14,529 nucleotides of DNA. Origin: CAZYJR01 sp964647905. GTDB lineage: Bacteria; Desulfobacterota; DSM-4660; Desulfatiglandales; HGW-15. Below are positions 7,450-14,205 of this stretch, one piece after another; position 1 is the first letter of the stretch, and each line of letters begins with the position of its first letter. Under the pieces are notes generated by a model. It was not told the origin of the DNA. It saw only the letters and a program-made list of their open reading frames with translations, and searched no databases. The stretch covers positions 1-14,529 of the forward strand of contig CAZYJR010000056.1 in assembly GCA_964647905.1 (NCBI GenBank), given 5' to 3'. The position numbers were made by a program, and so were the translations under genes.

Positions 7450-8432
7450 AGGGATTCCTCCTCCATGCCCAGAAGGGCAAGCTTGTTGTACAATGTCTTG
7501 TAGCTGATGCCAAGCATCCTTGCGGCCTTTCTCTTGTTTCCCCCGGTGGCCCTGAGGGCGTAGGCTATGGCCCTGGCCTCCATGGCCCTTTCGGCCTTGG
7601 ATTTGAGCTCCTTCATGCCGATCGGGCCCTCTTCAGGAGAAGGGGCCAGGGGGTCGGGGACGCCGGGGAGGGGCTCAGGGGCCCCTTGTCCCAGCATCTC
7701 CTTCCTTACCTCGTCCGGCGATTCGCCCACCATGAGGCGGAGCACCATGTTGGCGAGCTCCCGCACGTTCCCCGGCCAGTCATGGGCCCGGAACAAGGCG
7801 TCCAGGGAGGGGGTCATGCGGAAGGCCGCCTCCAGGCCCAGCTCCTCCTTGTAGCGGGCGGCGAGGTGCTCCACCAGGAGGGGGATATCCTCCTTCCGCT
7901 CGCGGAGGGGGGGTACCTCCACCTTGATTACGTTCAGCCGGTAGTAGAGGTCCTCCCTGAACCCTCCCCTCCTGATCTCCTTTTCGAGCTCCCGGTTGGT
8001 GGAGGCGATCACCCAGGCGTCCACCTTGACCTCGGCCGTGCCGCCCAGGCGGTGGAAGCTGGAGCTCTGGAGCACCTCCAGCATCTTGGCCTGGAGCGGG
8101 TGGGGCATGTCGCCTATCTCGTCCAGGAACATCACCCCGCCGGATGCCAGCTCGAACTTGCCCGGCTTGCGGCGCTCCGCACCTGTGAACGCGCCCTTTT
8201 CATACCCGAATAGCTCGCTCTCGAGGAGAGTCGCCGGGAGCGCCCCGCAGTTTACCTTGACGAAGCGCTTGTTTCGCCTGGAGGATCGGTTATGCAAGAT
8301 CCGTGCGAGCACTTCCTTGCCCGTGCCGGTCTCCCCGGTGATCAGGACGTTGAACCCCGTGTCCGCAACCATCTCCACCAGGCTGCGGATCTTCTCGATA
8401 GCGGGGTGCTCTCCGACAAAGGCGTGTACCAT
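7446..8432 (-). CDS. Sigma-54 transcriptional activator without receiver domain (AAA+ and Fis-type HTH)
   Basis: Enhancer-binding proteins hydrolyse ATP to open promoters held by sigma-54 RNA polymerase. The 328-residue protein is nearly all AAA+ domain: Walker A GETGTGKE (33-40), the sigma-54 contact loop GAFTGA (80-85), Walker B VMFLDEIG (100-107), FREDLYYRLNV (158-168) and the WPGNVREL helix (219-226). A proline-rich linker (251-270) leads to a Fis-type helix-turn-helix at about 286-320 (GGNKRKAARMLGIS). The usual N-terminal sensor or receiver is absent, since the AAA+ fold begins within the first ten residues. No Shine-Dalgarno precedes the ATG and an in-frame stop lies 13 codons upstream, so no longer start exists. 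It heads the EPS genes and overlaps the export gene by four bases. Likely targets are this locus, but that is not shown. Confidence 0.93.
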   Translation of the reverse strand: MVHAFVGEHPAIEKIRSLVEMVADTGFNVLITGETGTGKEVLARILHNRSSRRNKRFVKVNCGALPATLLESELFGYEKGAFTGAERRKPGKFELASGGVMFLDEIGDMPHPLQAKMLEVLQSSSFHRLGGTAEVKVDAWVIASTNRELEKEIRRGGFREDLYYRLNVIKVEVPPLRERKEDIPLLVEHLAARYKEELGLEAAFRMTPSLDALFRAHDWPGNVRELANMVLRLMVGESPDEVRKEMLGQGAPEPLPGVPDPLAPSPEEGPIGMKELKSKAERAMEARAIAYALRATGGNKRKAARMLGISYKTLYNKLALLGMEEESL

Positions 8433-8440
8433 GGGGTGGT

Positions 8441-8469
8441 ATTTTTTTTCACTCTTGGGTTGTTGTCAA
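8441..8469 (-). promoter_or_regulatory. Candidate sigma-70 promoter for the activator/EPS operon
   Basis: A perfect TTGACA (8469-8464) is followed after exactly 17 bases by AAAAAT (8446-8441, four of six matches to TATAAT). Transcription would begin near 8434, only two or three bases ahead of the activator ATG at 8432, giving an almost leaderless message. This agrees with the missing Shine-Dalgarno. The -35 box is strong; the -10 box lies in a run of eight A and is weak. Confidence 0.45.
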
Positions 8470-8470
8470 G

Positions 8471-8494
8471 GATTCCCGGCCGCGGGCGGGAATC
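8471..8494 (-). other. Inverted repeat over the protease stop codon
   Basis: GATTCCCG and CGGGAATC form a perfect 8-base-pair stem with an 8-base GC-rich loop. It overlaps the stop codon of the CPBP protease gene and sits just ahead of the TTGACA box of the activator. On the minus strand no T-run follows, so it is not a standard intrinsic terminator. It could stabilise the upstream transcript's 3' end or bind a regulator next to the promoter. Confidence 0.4.
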
Positions 8495-9146
8495 ACCAAA
8501 ACGACCAGCTCCCGGTGGTAAGGACATAGACGCCCAGGAGCAGGTTGGTAACCGCGTGCGCCAGTATCGGGTCGAAGAGGTTCCGGGTGCGGTAGAGGAG
8601 CGCCGCATAGACCATGCCGGCAAGGATCCCGGAGAGCCACTCGTGGTGCTCCAGGCCGAATAGGACCGAGACCAATATGAACGAGTACCAGGAAAACTTC
8701 CCCAGCGGGACCGAGCGGAAATCCGGGCTCATGACGAACCTCAAAGCGAAGGATCGCCAGAAGAGCTCCTCCATCACCGGGACCACCAGGGCGGATCCGC
8801 CCAGGCGGAAGGCGATCAGGGCGTAGACCCAGCCGCCCGAGGCCTGCTCGTAGGGGTTGAAATGGGACGTTCCGATGTAGCCGTAGGCTCCGTCAAGGAG
8901 TATCCAGAGGCCGAAGACCAGGATCCCGGCCAGGACCGACTCGATGTTGAAAGCGGGCTTGATCTCGTGGAGATAGGCGCGGGAGTAATAGATAAGGGCG
9001 GCTGCGGCCAGAACGGTCTTCAAGGGATAGGTGAGCCAGGGCGGGAGGCCCAGGAGCGGGCCTCCTATCGTCAGGGCTGCGAATACGGCAAAGGGGACTA
9101 CATAGGGCGCGGCCTCGCTCAAGCGGGCCCGGGTGGAATGGTCCAT
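8493..9146 (-). CDS. CPBP (CAAX-type) intramembrane protease, exosortase-associated
   Basis: CPBP-family membrane proteins are intramembrane metalloprotease relatives; a branch described as CAAX prenyl protease-related (TIGR03008-like) occurs with PEP-CTERM/exosortase genes, sometimes fused to the sortase. The 217-residue protein has about six to seven membrane segments and intact motifs: Glu126-Glu127 with Arg131 (EELFWR), Phe163-to-His167 (FGLEH) and His197-to-Asn201 (HAVTN). Its end, GVYVLTTGSWSFW, matches my memory of that branch well. It may process a sorting substrate or pathway component; its substrate is unknown. GAGG lies about ten bases ahead of the ATG. It follows the hybrid kinase gene by 26 bases and is separated from the activator by the largest gap in the cluster (60 bases). 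Confidence 0.88.
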   Translation of the reverse strand: MDHSTRARLSEAAPYVVPFAVFAALTIGGPLLGLPPWLTYPLKTVLAAAALIYYSRAYLHEIKPAFNIESVLAGILVFGLWILLDGAYGYIGTSHFNPYEQASGGWVYALIAFRLGGSALVVPVMEELFWRSFALRFVMSPDFRSVPLGKFSWYSFILVSVLFGLEHHEWLSGILAGMVYAALLYRTRNLFDPILAHAVTNLLLGVYVLTTGSWSFW

Positions 9147-9172
9147 TGAGGTCGCCTCTTTCTCAGGGGGGT

Positions 9173-11134
9173 TCAGGACGGTTCACTCCGGCCGGTCATG
9201 ATCTCCCCTATCTTGCGGGAGAGCTCGTCCAGGTTGAAGGGCTTCTGGAGGAAGCCGTCGCAGCCGGCCTCCAGCACCTCGGTGGCCCTCCCCTCTATGC
9301 CGTGGCCGCTGGCAAGGAGGGCCTTGACGTCGGGGGCTATTTCCTTGAGCGCCTCGTAGACCTTTCCTCCGTCCATGTCCGGCATGACGAGATCCAGGAT
9401 GACCAGGTCCACCTCGCCGCGCCTTTGGCGGAAGGTCTCGATGGCCTCGGGGCCGCTGGAAGCTGTTATCACGTTGTAGCCGAGCTCGCGGAGGAGATCG
9501 GTGCCGACGTCGAGTATCATGGCCTCGTCGTCAACCAGGAGCACGGTGCCCGATCCCTTGATCACCTCGCCCGGGGTCTTTTCCTCGGCAAGGACCTCCG
9601 CTCCCGATGCCGGGAGGTAGACGCTGAAGGTGGTGCCCCGGCCGGGGCGGCTCCTGACACGGATGGTCCCGCCGTGCTTCTTTACTATGCCGAAGGCCGA
9701 GGCAAGGCCCAGGCCGGTGCCCTTCCCCACCTCCTTGGTGGTGAAAAAGGGCTCGAAGATCCTGGACTGGATGGATTCGTCCATGCCCGTGCCCGTATCC
9801 CTTACGGATACCACCACGTACTCCCCGGGGGAGAGCTCGCGGGCAAGGGGGGACTCGGGGATCACGGTGAGGTGGCTGGTGGTGAGAGACAGCTCGCCGC
9901 CCTCGGGCATGGCCTGCCAGGCGTTTACGTAGAGATTCAGGAAGACCTGCTCTAGCTGGCGCTCGTCCGCCTCCACTGACCAGAGGTCTCCGCGGAGGTC
10001 CTGGGTGATGCGGATGTCCTTTCTGGTGCGGCCGAACATCTCCGCGGTCCTTTTCACCATGCGGTTTATATCGATGGGCCTTACCTCGTAGTTGCCGCCG
10101 CGGGCGAAGCCCAGGAGCTGCTTGGTGAGCTCGGAGCCGCTCTGAACGTACTCGATTATGCTCTCCAGCCGCCTGTAGTCGGTATGGGACGGGTCCTTGT
10201 CCAGGAGCATGAGGGATGCGTTCCCCTGGATCCCCATGAGGATGTTGTTGAAGTTGTGGGCGATGCCGCCGGCCAAGGTGCCCAGGGCCTCCATGCGCTC
10301 CACGTGCTGGAGCTGGGCCTCCAGGCGCTTTCGGCGGCTGATGTCCCTCACCACGCCGTGGGTGCCGATGAAGACCGAGTCGCCGTTTTCGCCCCGGCGC
10401 TCGTACATGCCGGTTGACTTGAGCTCCACGGTGAGGGGGCCGCCGGAGCACCCGGCTTCCTTGCCCTGCTTGGCCTTGAGCCGGAGCTCCACGCCCGAGG
10501 CGGCCCGCTCCCCGGTGCGCCGCTCCTGGAAGAACCACCTGCAGGCCTCGACGTCCTCGTCCACCACTATGGCGCTGAAGTGCCGCCCCACCAGCTCGTC
10601 CGGCTTGAAGCCCAGGAGGTCCTCCACGGCGTCGCTCACAAAGGTGAAGTTGCCGTCGCGGTCCAGCATGTAGATGATGTCCGGGGAGTGCTTTACCAGG
10701 TACTCGTAGCGCTCCTCGGAGACCGCGAGCTTTCCGTTCATGACGATGTTCTCTTCGCGCAGCTTCTTCTGGGACAGGGCGTTACTCAGGGTGTTTACGA
10801 GCTGGGCGAACTCGAAGGGCTTCTTCAAGTAGTCGAAGGCCCCCTGGCGCAGGGCCTGGAGGGCGGAATCCAGGGAGGCGTTCCCGGTGATCATAATCAC
10901 GTAGATCTCGGGGAAGCGGTCCTTTAGGTACTCCATGAGCTGGTGGCCGCTCATGTCCGGGAGCATGATGTCCAGGATAGCGGCGTCAAAGGCCTCCTTG
11001 GTCATCCACCCCATGGCCTCGGAGCCCGAGGTGGCGGTGCGGATGTCGTAGTCGTTCTTGGCGAGGAGCATGCTCAGGCTCTCGCACATCCGCGGCTCGT
11101 CGTCCACGATCAGTACCTTTGGGGATTGGTGCAT
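9173..11134 (-). CDS. Hybrid sensor kinase: REC-PAS-HisKA-HATPase-REC
   Basis: This soluble 653-residue hybrid kinase has no membrane segment, so its input is cytoplasmic. Domain order: receiver 1 (about 5-118; Asp11-Asp12, phospho-acceptor Asp55, Lys105); PAS (about 138-268, ending in the VVRDISRRK linker); dimerisation/phospho-acceptor helix with His293 in GGIAHNFNNIL; catalytic domain with Asn404 (N-box), DTGTGM (446-451), EPFFTT (461-466) and GKGTGLGLA (470-478); and receiver 2 (about 529-648; phospho-acceptor Asp581 in VILDLVMPDMDG, Lys631). The N-terminal receiver suggests that an upstream kinase, plausibly the preceding gene, feeds it. Its ATG directly follows the stop of that gene (TAGATG) with GGAGGAG at the junction, so the two are coupled. 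No DNA-binding output domain is present. Confidence 0.93.
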   Translation of the reverse strand: MHQSPKVLIVDDEPRMCESLSMLLAKNDYDIRTATSGSEAMGWMTKEAFDAAILDIMLPDMSGHQLMEYLKDRFPEIYVIMITGNASLDSALQALRQGAFDYLKKPFEFAQLVNTLSNALSQKKLREENIVMNGKLAVSEERYEYLVKHSPDIIYMLDRDGNFTFVSDAVEDLLGFKPDELVGRHFSAIVVDEDVEACRWFFQERRTGERAASGVELRLKAKQGKEAGCSGGPLTVELKSTGMYERRGENGDSVFIGTHGVVRDISRRKRLEAQLQHVERMEALGTLAGGIAHNFNNILMGIQGNASLMLLDKDPSHTDYRRLESIIEYVQSGSELTKQLLGFARGGNYEVRPIDINRMVKRTAEMFGRTRKDIRITQDLRGDLWSVEADERQLEQVFLNLYVNAWQAMPEGGELSLTTSHLTVIPESPLARELSPGEYVVVSVRDTGTGMDESIQSRIFEPFFTTKEVGKGTGLGLASAFGIVKKHGGTIRVRSRPGRGTTFSVYLPASGAEVLAEEKTPGEVIKGSGTVLLVDDEAMILDVGTDLLRELGYNVITASSGPEAIETFRQRRGEVDLVILDLVMPDMDGGKVYEALKEIAPDVKALLASGHGIEGRATEVLEAGCDGFLQKPFNLDELSRKIGEIMTGRSEPS

Positions 11135-13360
11135 CTACTCCTCCTTTGGCCGCCCCGGACCGGAGCCGGCCGTTGAAAGGGGCAGCCGGATTCTGAAGGT
11201 GGTCCCGCCCTGCGGGTTCCCCTCGCAGGTGATGCGGCCACCCATGGCCTCCACCAGGCTGTGGACGATGGAAAGGCCCAGGCCGGAGTGGCCCCCGCCC
11301 TTGGTGCCCACAAAAGGCTCGAAGAGGCGTGAGCGGATCTCCTCGGGGATGCCGGGGCCGTTGTCCGAGACATCGATCTCGGCGTGGGAGGGGCCGGAGG
11401 ACGGGTCCCCTTCACCGCCGAGGCCGCGGGTCCGGATGGTGATCTCCCCGCCGCCCTTCATTGCCTCGGCCGAGTTGCGGACGAGATTTATGAGGACCTG
11501 CTTGATGTCGTTCCTGCCGGCCCGGGCCCGGGGGAGGGAGGGGTCGAGGTCGGTGCGCAGCTTGACTCCGGATTTTTCTTCGAGGGCTTCACCCATGATC
11601 CTGGCGAGATCCGAGACCACGGCGTTTATGTCCGCGCCGCCGGCCCCGGAGCCGGGGGCCGGGCGCTCCTCGGGCGAGAGGCCGGAGAGCTTATCCAGGA
11701 TCTTGGAGATCCGGTCGATCTCCTCGTTGATTATGCGGATCTCGTCCTGCACGGCCTCGCCGCCGCCGTCCTCGAGCTTCATGGAGAGGACCTGGAGGTA
11801 GTTCTTGATGATGCTAAGGGGGCTGTTCACCTCGTGGCAGACCTTGCGGGCGAGCGTATAGGCGGCGTTCAGGCGCTCGGCCTGGATCTCCTCGTAGCGG
11901 CGGCGCCTCAGGTCATCGGCCTGGAGGGCCAGGCCCGCATTCTGGGCGAACATCTTGAGGACGTTCCTGCGGGCGAGGAGGGAATTGCGCTCGCCCTCGG
12001 CCGCACCCAGGACCAGGACCCCCACGGGCTCGCCCGATGCGCGCATGGGCAGGCAGATTATGCCGTCGGCCTCCAGGTAGCGGGCGATCTGCTCGTCCAC
12101 GATGGAGCGCTCCTCGGGGAATGCGTCCTCGAGCTCGAAGGAGTCCATGAGCCGCCCCTCGCCGAGGCAGGCCACCAGGAGGCTGCCCGAGGCGGGGTAA
12201 GGGACCCGGATGGAGCCCGGGGAAAACGGCCCTTCGTCGCCGGCCGGGGGGGGGTCGCAGACCAGGGCTGTGTGGTCGCGGTCCAGGAGGAAGAAGAGCC
12301 CGCGGTCCGTGTCGAAGAGGATCTGGAGGCCCTCGTTCAGGACGCGGAGCATGGAGTCGCGGTCGCGGGCGGAGAGGAGGTTTTCCAGGGTGCCCTGGAT
12401 TAGGGCGATGTCCCTCACCTCGCGGACCAGGGCCTTGCGGCCGCTGCGGGACTCAGGGGCGGGCTCGTCCCGGGAGGATGCCTCCCCCCTCCGGACGGGG
12501 TCCTCCACTTCGATCTGGAGTGCGCGGGCCGCGTCGTGGAACTCCCGGTCCACCCGCGATATCAGCTCGTTGAGATCATCCTCGGATACATCCAGGACCC
12601 TGAGGGCCTTCTTCAAGCCCGGGGCCTCGGAGCCGCCCTCCCGGGCCGGGCCTACGCTGGAGAGGACGTTTGCCGCGTAAACCATACCCACCAGCGGGAG
12701 GGAGTCCTTGACCCGGGACGGGGGCTCGTGGTGGTAGAGGACCGCATCGGCCATAAAGGAGGGGAGGTTCCAGCGGCGGAGGAGCCACGCGCCCACCTCG
12801 GGGTGGGTCGCTCCCAAGCGCACCTCGGCTGCCAGAAAGGCCTCCTCCCGGTCCGCCCCCTCCTCCATGAGGGAGGCATAGGTCCTGCCGAAGTGGACCC
12901 AGAGGACCAGCTTTCCTATGTCGTGGAACAAGCCGCAAAGGAAGGCCTCCTCCGGCCTGGGGTAGCCGGTGAGGCCGGCCAGGCCCTTTGAGAGGAGGGC
13001 CGTGCGGAGGGAATGCCCCCAGAAGCCCTTGAGGTCGAACATGGCGTCCTGGGCGGGCCTGCTCCTGAAGACCTGGGAGACCGAGGCGCAAAGGGCCAGG
13101 TTCCGGACCGTTCCCATGCCCAGGAGGGTCACGGCCTGTTGCATGTTCTCCACCCGGTAGGGGAGGCCGTACTGGGCGGAGTTCACCAGGCGGAGGATAC
13201 GGCTGCTTAGCGCCGGGTCGTTCTCCACTATGTCGGCCGCGTCCTTCAGGCCGGCGGAGTCGTCGTTGCAGACGTTTATTAGTTTGAGCAGTATTCCCGG
13301 GAGGGTGGGGAGCTGGTTGAGGAAGGCGATCTTTCTGAATATGGGCTTGTCGAACTCCAT
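11135..13360 (-). CDS. HDOD-GAF-histidine kinase
   Basis: The 741-residue soluble sensor kinase combines three parts. An HDOD domain (about 12-215) opens with FLNQLPTLP and keeps a full HD-type set: His116, His146-Asp147 in GLFHDIGK, His186 and His210-His211. A GAF-like domain follows at about 318-480. The kinase core has His509 in CHEVNSPLSIIKN, Asn629 in the N-box, DNGPGIP (666-672) and a G2 box GHSGLGLS (690-697). HDOD domains usually relay signals without known catalysis; GAF often senses small molecules. I chose the ATG at 13360 because GGAG lies nine bases ahead of it and the conserved part begins a few residues later; a TTG at 13414 would add 18 residues lacking domain features. It is the first gene of the cluster and abuts the hybrid kinase gene. 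Confidence 0.9.
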   Translation of the reverse strand: MEFDKPIFRKIAFLNQLPTLPGILLKLINVCNDDSAGLKDAADIVENDPALSSRILRLVNSAQYGLPYRVENMQQAVTLLGMGTVRNLALCASVSQVFRSRPAQDAMFDLKGFWGHSLRTALLSKGLAGLTGYPRPEEAFLCGLFHDIGKLVLWVHFGRTYASLMEEGADREEAFLAAEVRLGATHPEVGAWLLRRWNLPSFMADAVLYHHEPPSRVKDSLPLVGMVYAANVLSSVGPAREGGSEAPGLKKALRVLDVSEDDLNELISRVDREFHDAARALQIEVEDPVRRGEASSRDEPAPESRSGRKALVREVRDIALIQGTLENLLSARDRDSMLRVLNEGLQILFDTDRGLFFLLDRDHTALVCDPPPAGDEGPFSPGSIRVPYPASGSLLVACLGEGRLMDSFELEDAFPEERSIVDEQIARYLEADGIICLPMRASGEPVGVLVLGAAEGERNSLLARRNVLKMFAQNAGLALQADDLRRRRYEEIQAERLNAAYTLARKVCHEVNSPLSIIKNYLQVLSMKLEDGGGEAVQDEIRIINEEIDRISKILDKLSGLSPEERPAPGSGAGGADINAVVSDLARIMGEALEEKSGVKLRTDLDPSLPRARAGRNDIKQVLINLVRNSAEAMKGGGEITIRTRGLGGEGDPSSGPSHAEIDVSDNGPGIPEEIRSRLFEPFVGTKGGGHSGLGLSIVHSLVEAMGGRITCEGNPQGGTTFRIRLPLSTAGSGPGRPKEE

Positions 13361-13369
13361 CGGATAGGA

Positions 13370-13373
13370 CTCC
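13370..13373 (-). promoter_or_regulatory. Ribosome binding site that sets the HDOD-kinase start
   Basis: GGAG, nine bases ahead of the ATG at 13360, supports this start over the in-frame TTG at 13414, which has no such site. Confidence 0.6.
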
Positions 13374-13426
13374 AAAGGAAGGTTCCTGAAACAGATAGCA
13401 ACCACATATAACAAACACAGCCGAAG

Positions 13427-13442
13427 GGCAAGCGAAAATCCG
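13427..13442 (-). promoter_or_regulatory. Candidate sigma-54 (-24/-12) promoter ahead of the HDOD-kinase gene
   Basis: On the minus strand GG (13441-13440), ten bases, then GC (13429-13428) gives the required sigma-54 spacing, and the -12 element reads TTGC exactly. The bases after GG (ATTT rather than CACG) match poorly. Transcription would start near 13416, leaving a leader of about 55 bases before the ATG at 13360. A sigma-54 activator encoded four genes downstream makes the reading attractive, but the site is weak. Confidence 0.3.
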
Positions 13443-13827
13443 CTAGTGCGCGAGCCCGATCACGACGACTCGCCCTTCTATTCCCTATCGGATGATTCCG
13501 CGCAGCCCTTGAGCTTGAAATGTACGCCTCGAATCGCCCTAAAACGAACAAAAGGCCAACAAAGCCGGCCCCTTAGACTCGACAAAGAGGACGCCGGAAG
13601 CCCCTTCGGGAAACCCCGCCGCCCCCCCACTGCGAACCCTTCTCCGATCCCAACGATAGCCGATCAAGTCCGGGGATGCTACACTCCCCGCCCGGCCCAG
13701 TAAACAAAGAATCACACCCTCCCGATAGAAAAAGGCACAGAGGCCCCGCGGTCCTCACCATCATGAAGCCGAAACCACGGAATGCGGGAGAATCCGCTTG
13801 ATCTTTCCCCGGGCTGTAGGAATATTT
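13443..13827. other. Non-coding stretch ahead of the toxin remnant
   Basis: I see no credible gene on either strand here. Open frames exist (for example minus 13935-13573, plus 13446-13703) but their translations are low-complexity Pro/Gly/Arg-rich with no family resemblance and no ribosome site. A hairpin with a perfect 6-base-pair stem (CGGGGA/TCCCCG, 8-base loop) lies at 13671-13690 without a T-run. The base pattern differs from the coding regions (runs of C, AAAC-rich patches), in keeping with decayed or inserted DNA between the sensory operon and the toxin-like remnant. Confidence 0.5.
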
Positions 13828-13941
13828 CAAGTCGGCCAAGGGGGACATGACGTCCCAGAGCGGGACATCAGGCGGAGGTTCGACAGGAGCTGGAAGAACT
13901 TCACGGAGGTCTACAGGCCGCGAACTTCGCCTCATAGATGA
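13828..13941 (+). pseudogene. Remnant of a zeta-toxin-family kinase gene
   Basis: The plus-strand frame ending at the TGA at 13939-13941 encodes GGHDVPE, then IRRRFDRS, then NFTEVYRP. This is the order and spacing I recognise from the C-terminal third of chromosomal zeta-toxin-like P-loop kinases of Proteobacteria. Only about 31 recognisable residues (13828-13920) remain. The P-loop half upstream is absent, and the expected continuation after VYRP, ending in a DNS motif, is replaced by six unrelated residues and a stop. The frame is open back to about 13729 but has no plausible start or family resemblance there. I conclude that the gene lost both ends. Zeta enzymes phosphorylate UDP-GlcNAc-type sugars; this fragment cannot be active. 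Identification is from memory of the family, not a search. Confidence 0.55.
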
Positions 13942-13956
13942 AGGAGAGAATTAGAC

Positions 13957-14139
13957 ATGCCTAAACACAGCATATATGCGGAGATGGGGCTGAGGGCGCT
14001 CAGGCGGGCGGCCCGCAAGGTCGCTGAAGACGCCATCAGAAATAACTACAAATTACCTATTTGGCAAAACGGCCGGGTTCAATATATAACGCCCAAGCTG
14101 ACGGACTATCAGGACGAAGCATCCGACAAAAATCGATAA
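13957..14139 (+). CDS. Small basic protein, usual neighbour of zeta-toxin-like genes
   Basis: The 60-residue protein begins MPKHSIYAEMGLRAL, continues with a basic helix (RRAARKVAEDAIRNN), then PIWQNGRVQYITP and a hydrophilic tail. AAGGAG lies ten bases ahead of the ATG and its A overlaps the stop of the toxin remnant. From memory, very similar short proteins follow zeta-toxin-like ATPase genes in deltaproteobacterial genomes, so it may be the partner (possibly antitoxin) of the decayed gene; no function is demonstrated. It bears no resemblance to the classic epsilon antitoxin. It has no membrane segment and no cysteine. It is convergent with the Rpn-type gene 25 bases downstream. Confidence 0.7.
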   Translation: MPKHSIYAEMGLRALRRAARKVAEDAIRNNYKLPIWQNGRVQYITPKLTDYQDEASDKNR

Positions 14140-14160
14140 AGGCTCTGACAAGGAAATATC

Positions 14161-14205
14161 GGGTTCAGCCCAGGAATTCCCGGACCTCATCGATGCTCTG
14201 AACCC
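14161..14205. repeat. Inverted repeat at the 3' end of the Rpn-type gene
   Basis: GGGTTCAG (14161-14168) and CTGAACCC (14198-14205) are perfect 8-base inverted copies around a 29-base loop that itself contains the palindrome GGAATTCC. It overlaps the last codons of the Rpn-type gene between two convergent genes. It could form a structure that separates their transcripts, but there is no T-run on either side. Confidence 0.3.

Noticed and set aside
8293..8308. Sigma-54-like site inside the activator gene (minus strand TCGCACG-N4-TTGCA)
   Set aside because: Close to consensus, but the essential -24 GG is CG, and it lies in conserved coding sequence just after Walker A.
11384..12403. Plus-strand open frame of 339 codons opposite the HDOD-kinase gene
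   Set aside because: Antisense to conserved kinase and GAF sequence; GC-rich coding DNA commonly leaves such frames open.
13361..13414. Longer HDOD-kinase start at TTG 13414
   Set aside because: The 18 extra residues show no domain feature, no ribosome site precedes the TTG, and a GGAG precedes the ATG at 13360.
13573..13935. Minus-strand frame of 120 codons in the intergenic region
   Set aside because: No ribosome site, Pro/Gly/Arg-rich without a recognisable fold, and it runs antisense to the zeta-toxin-like remnant.
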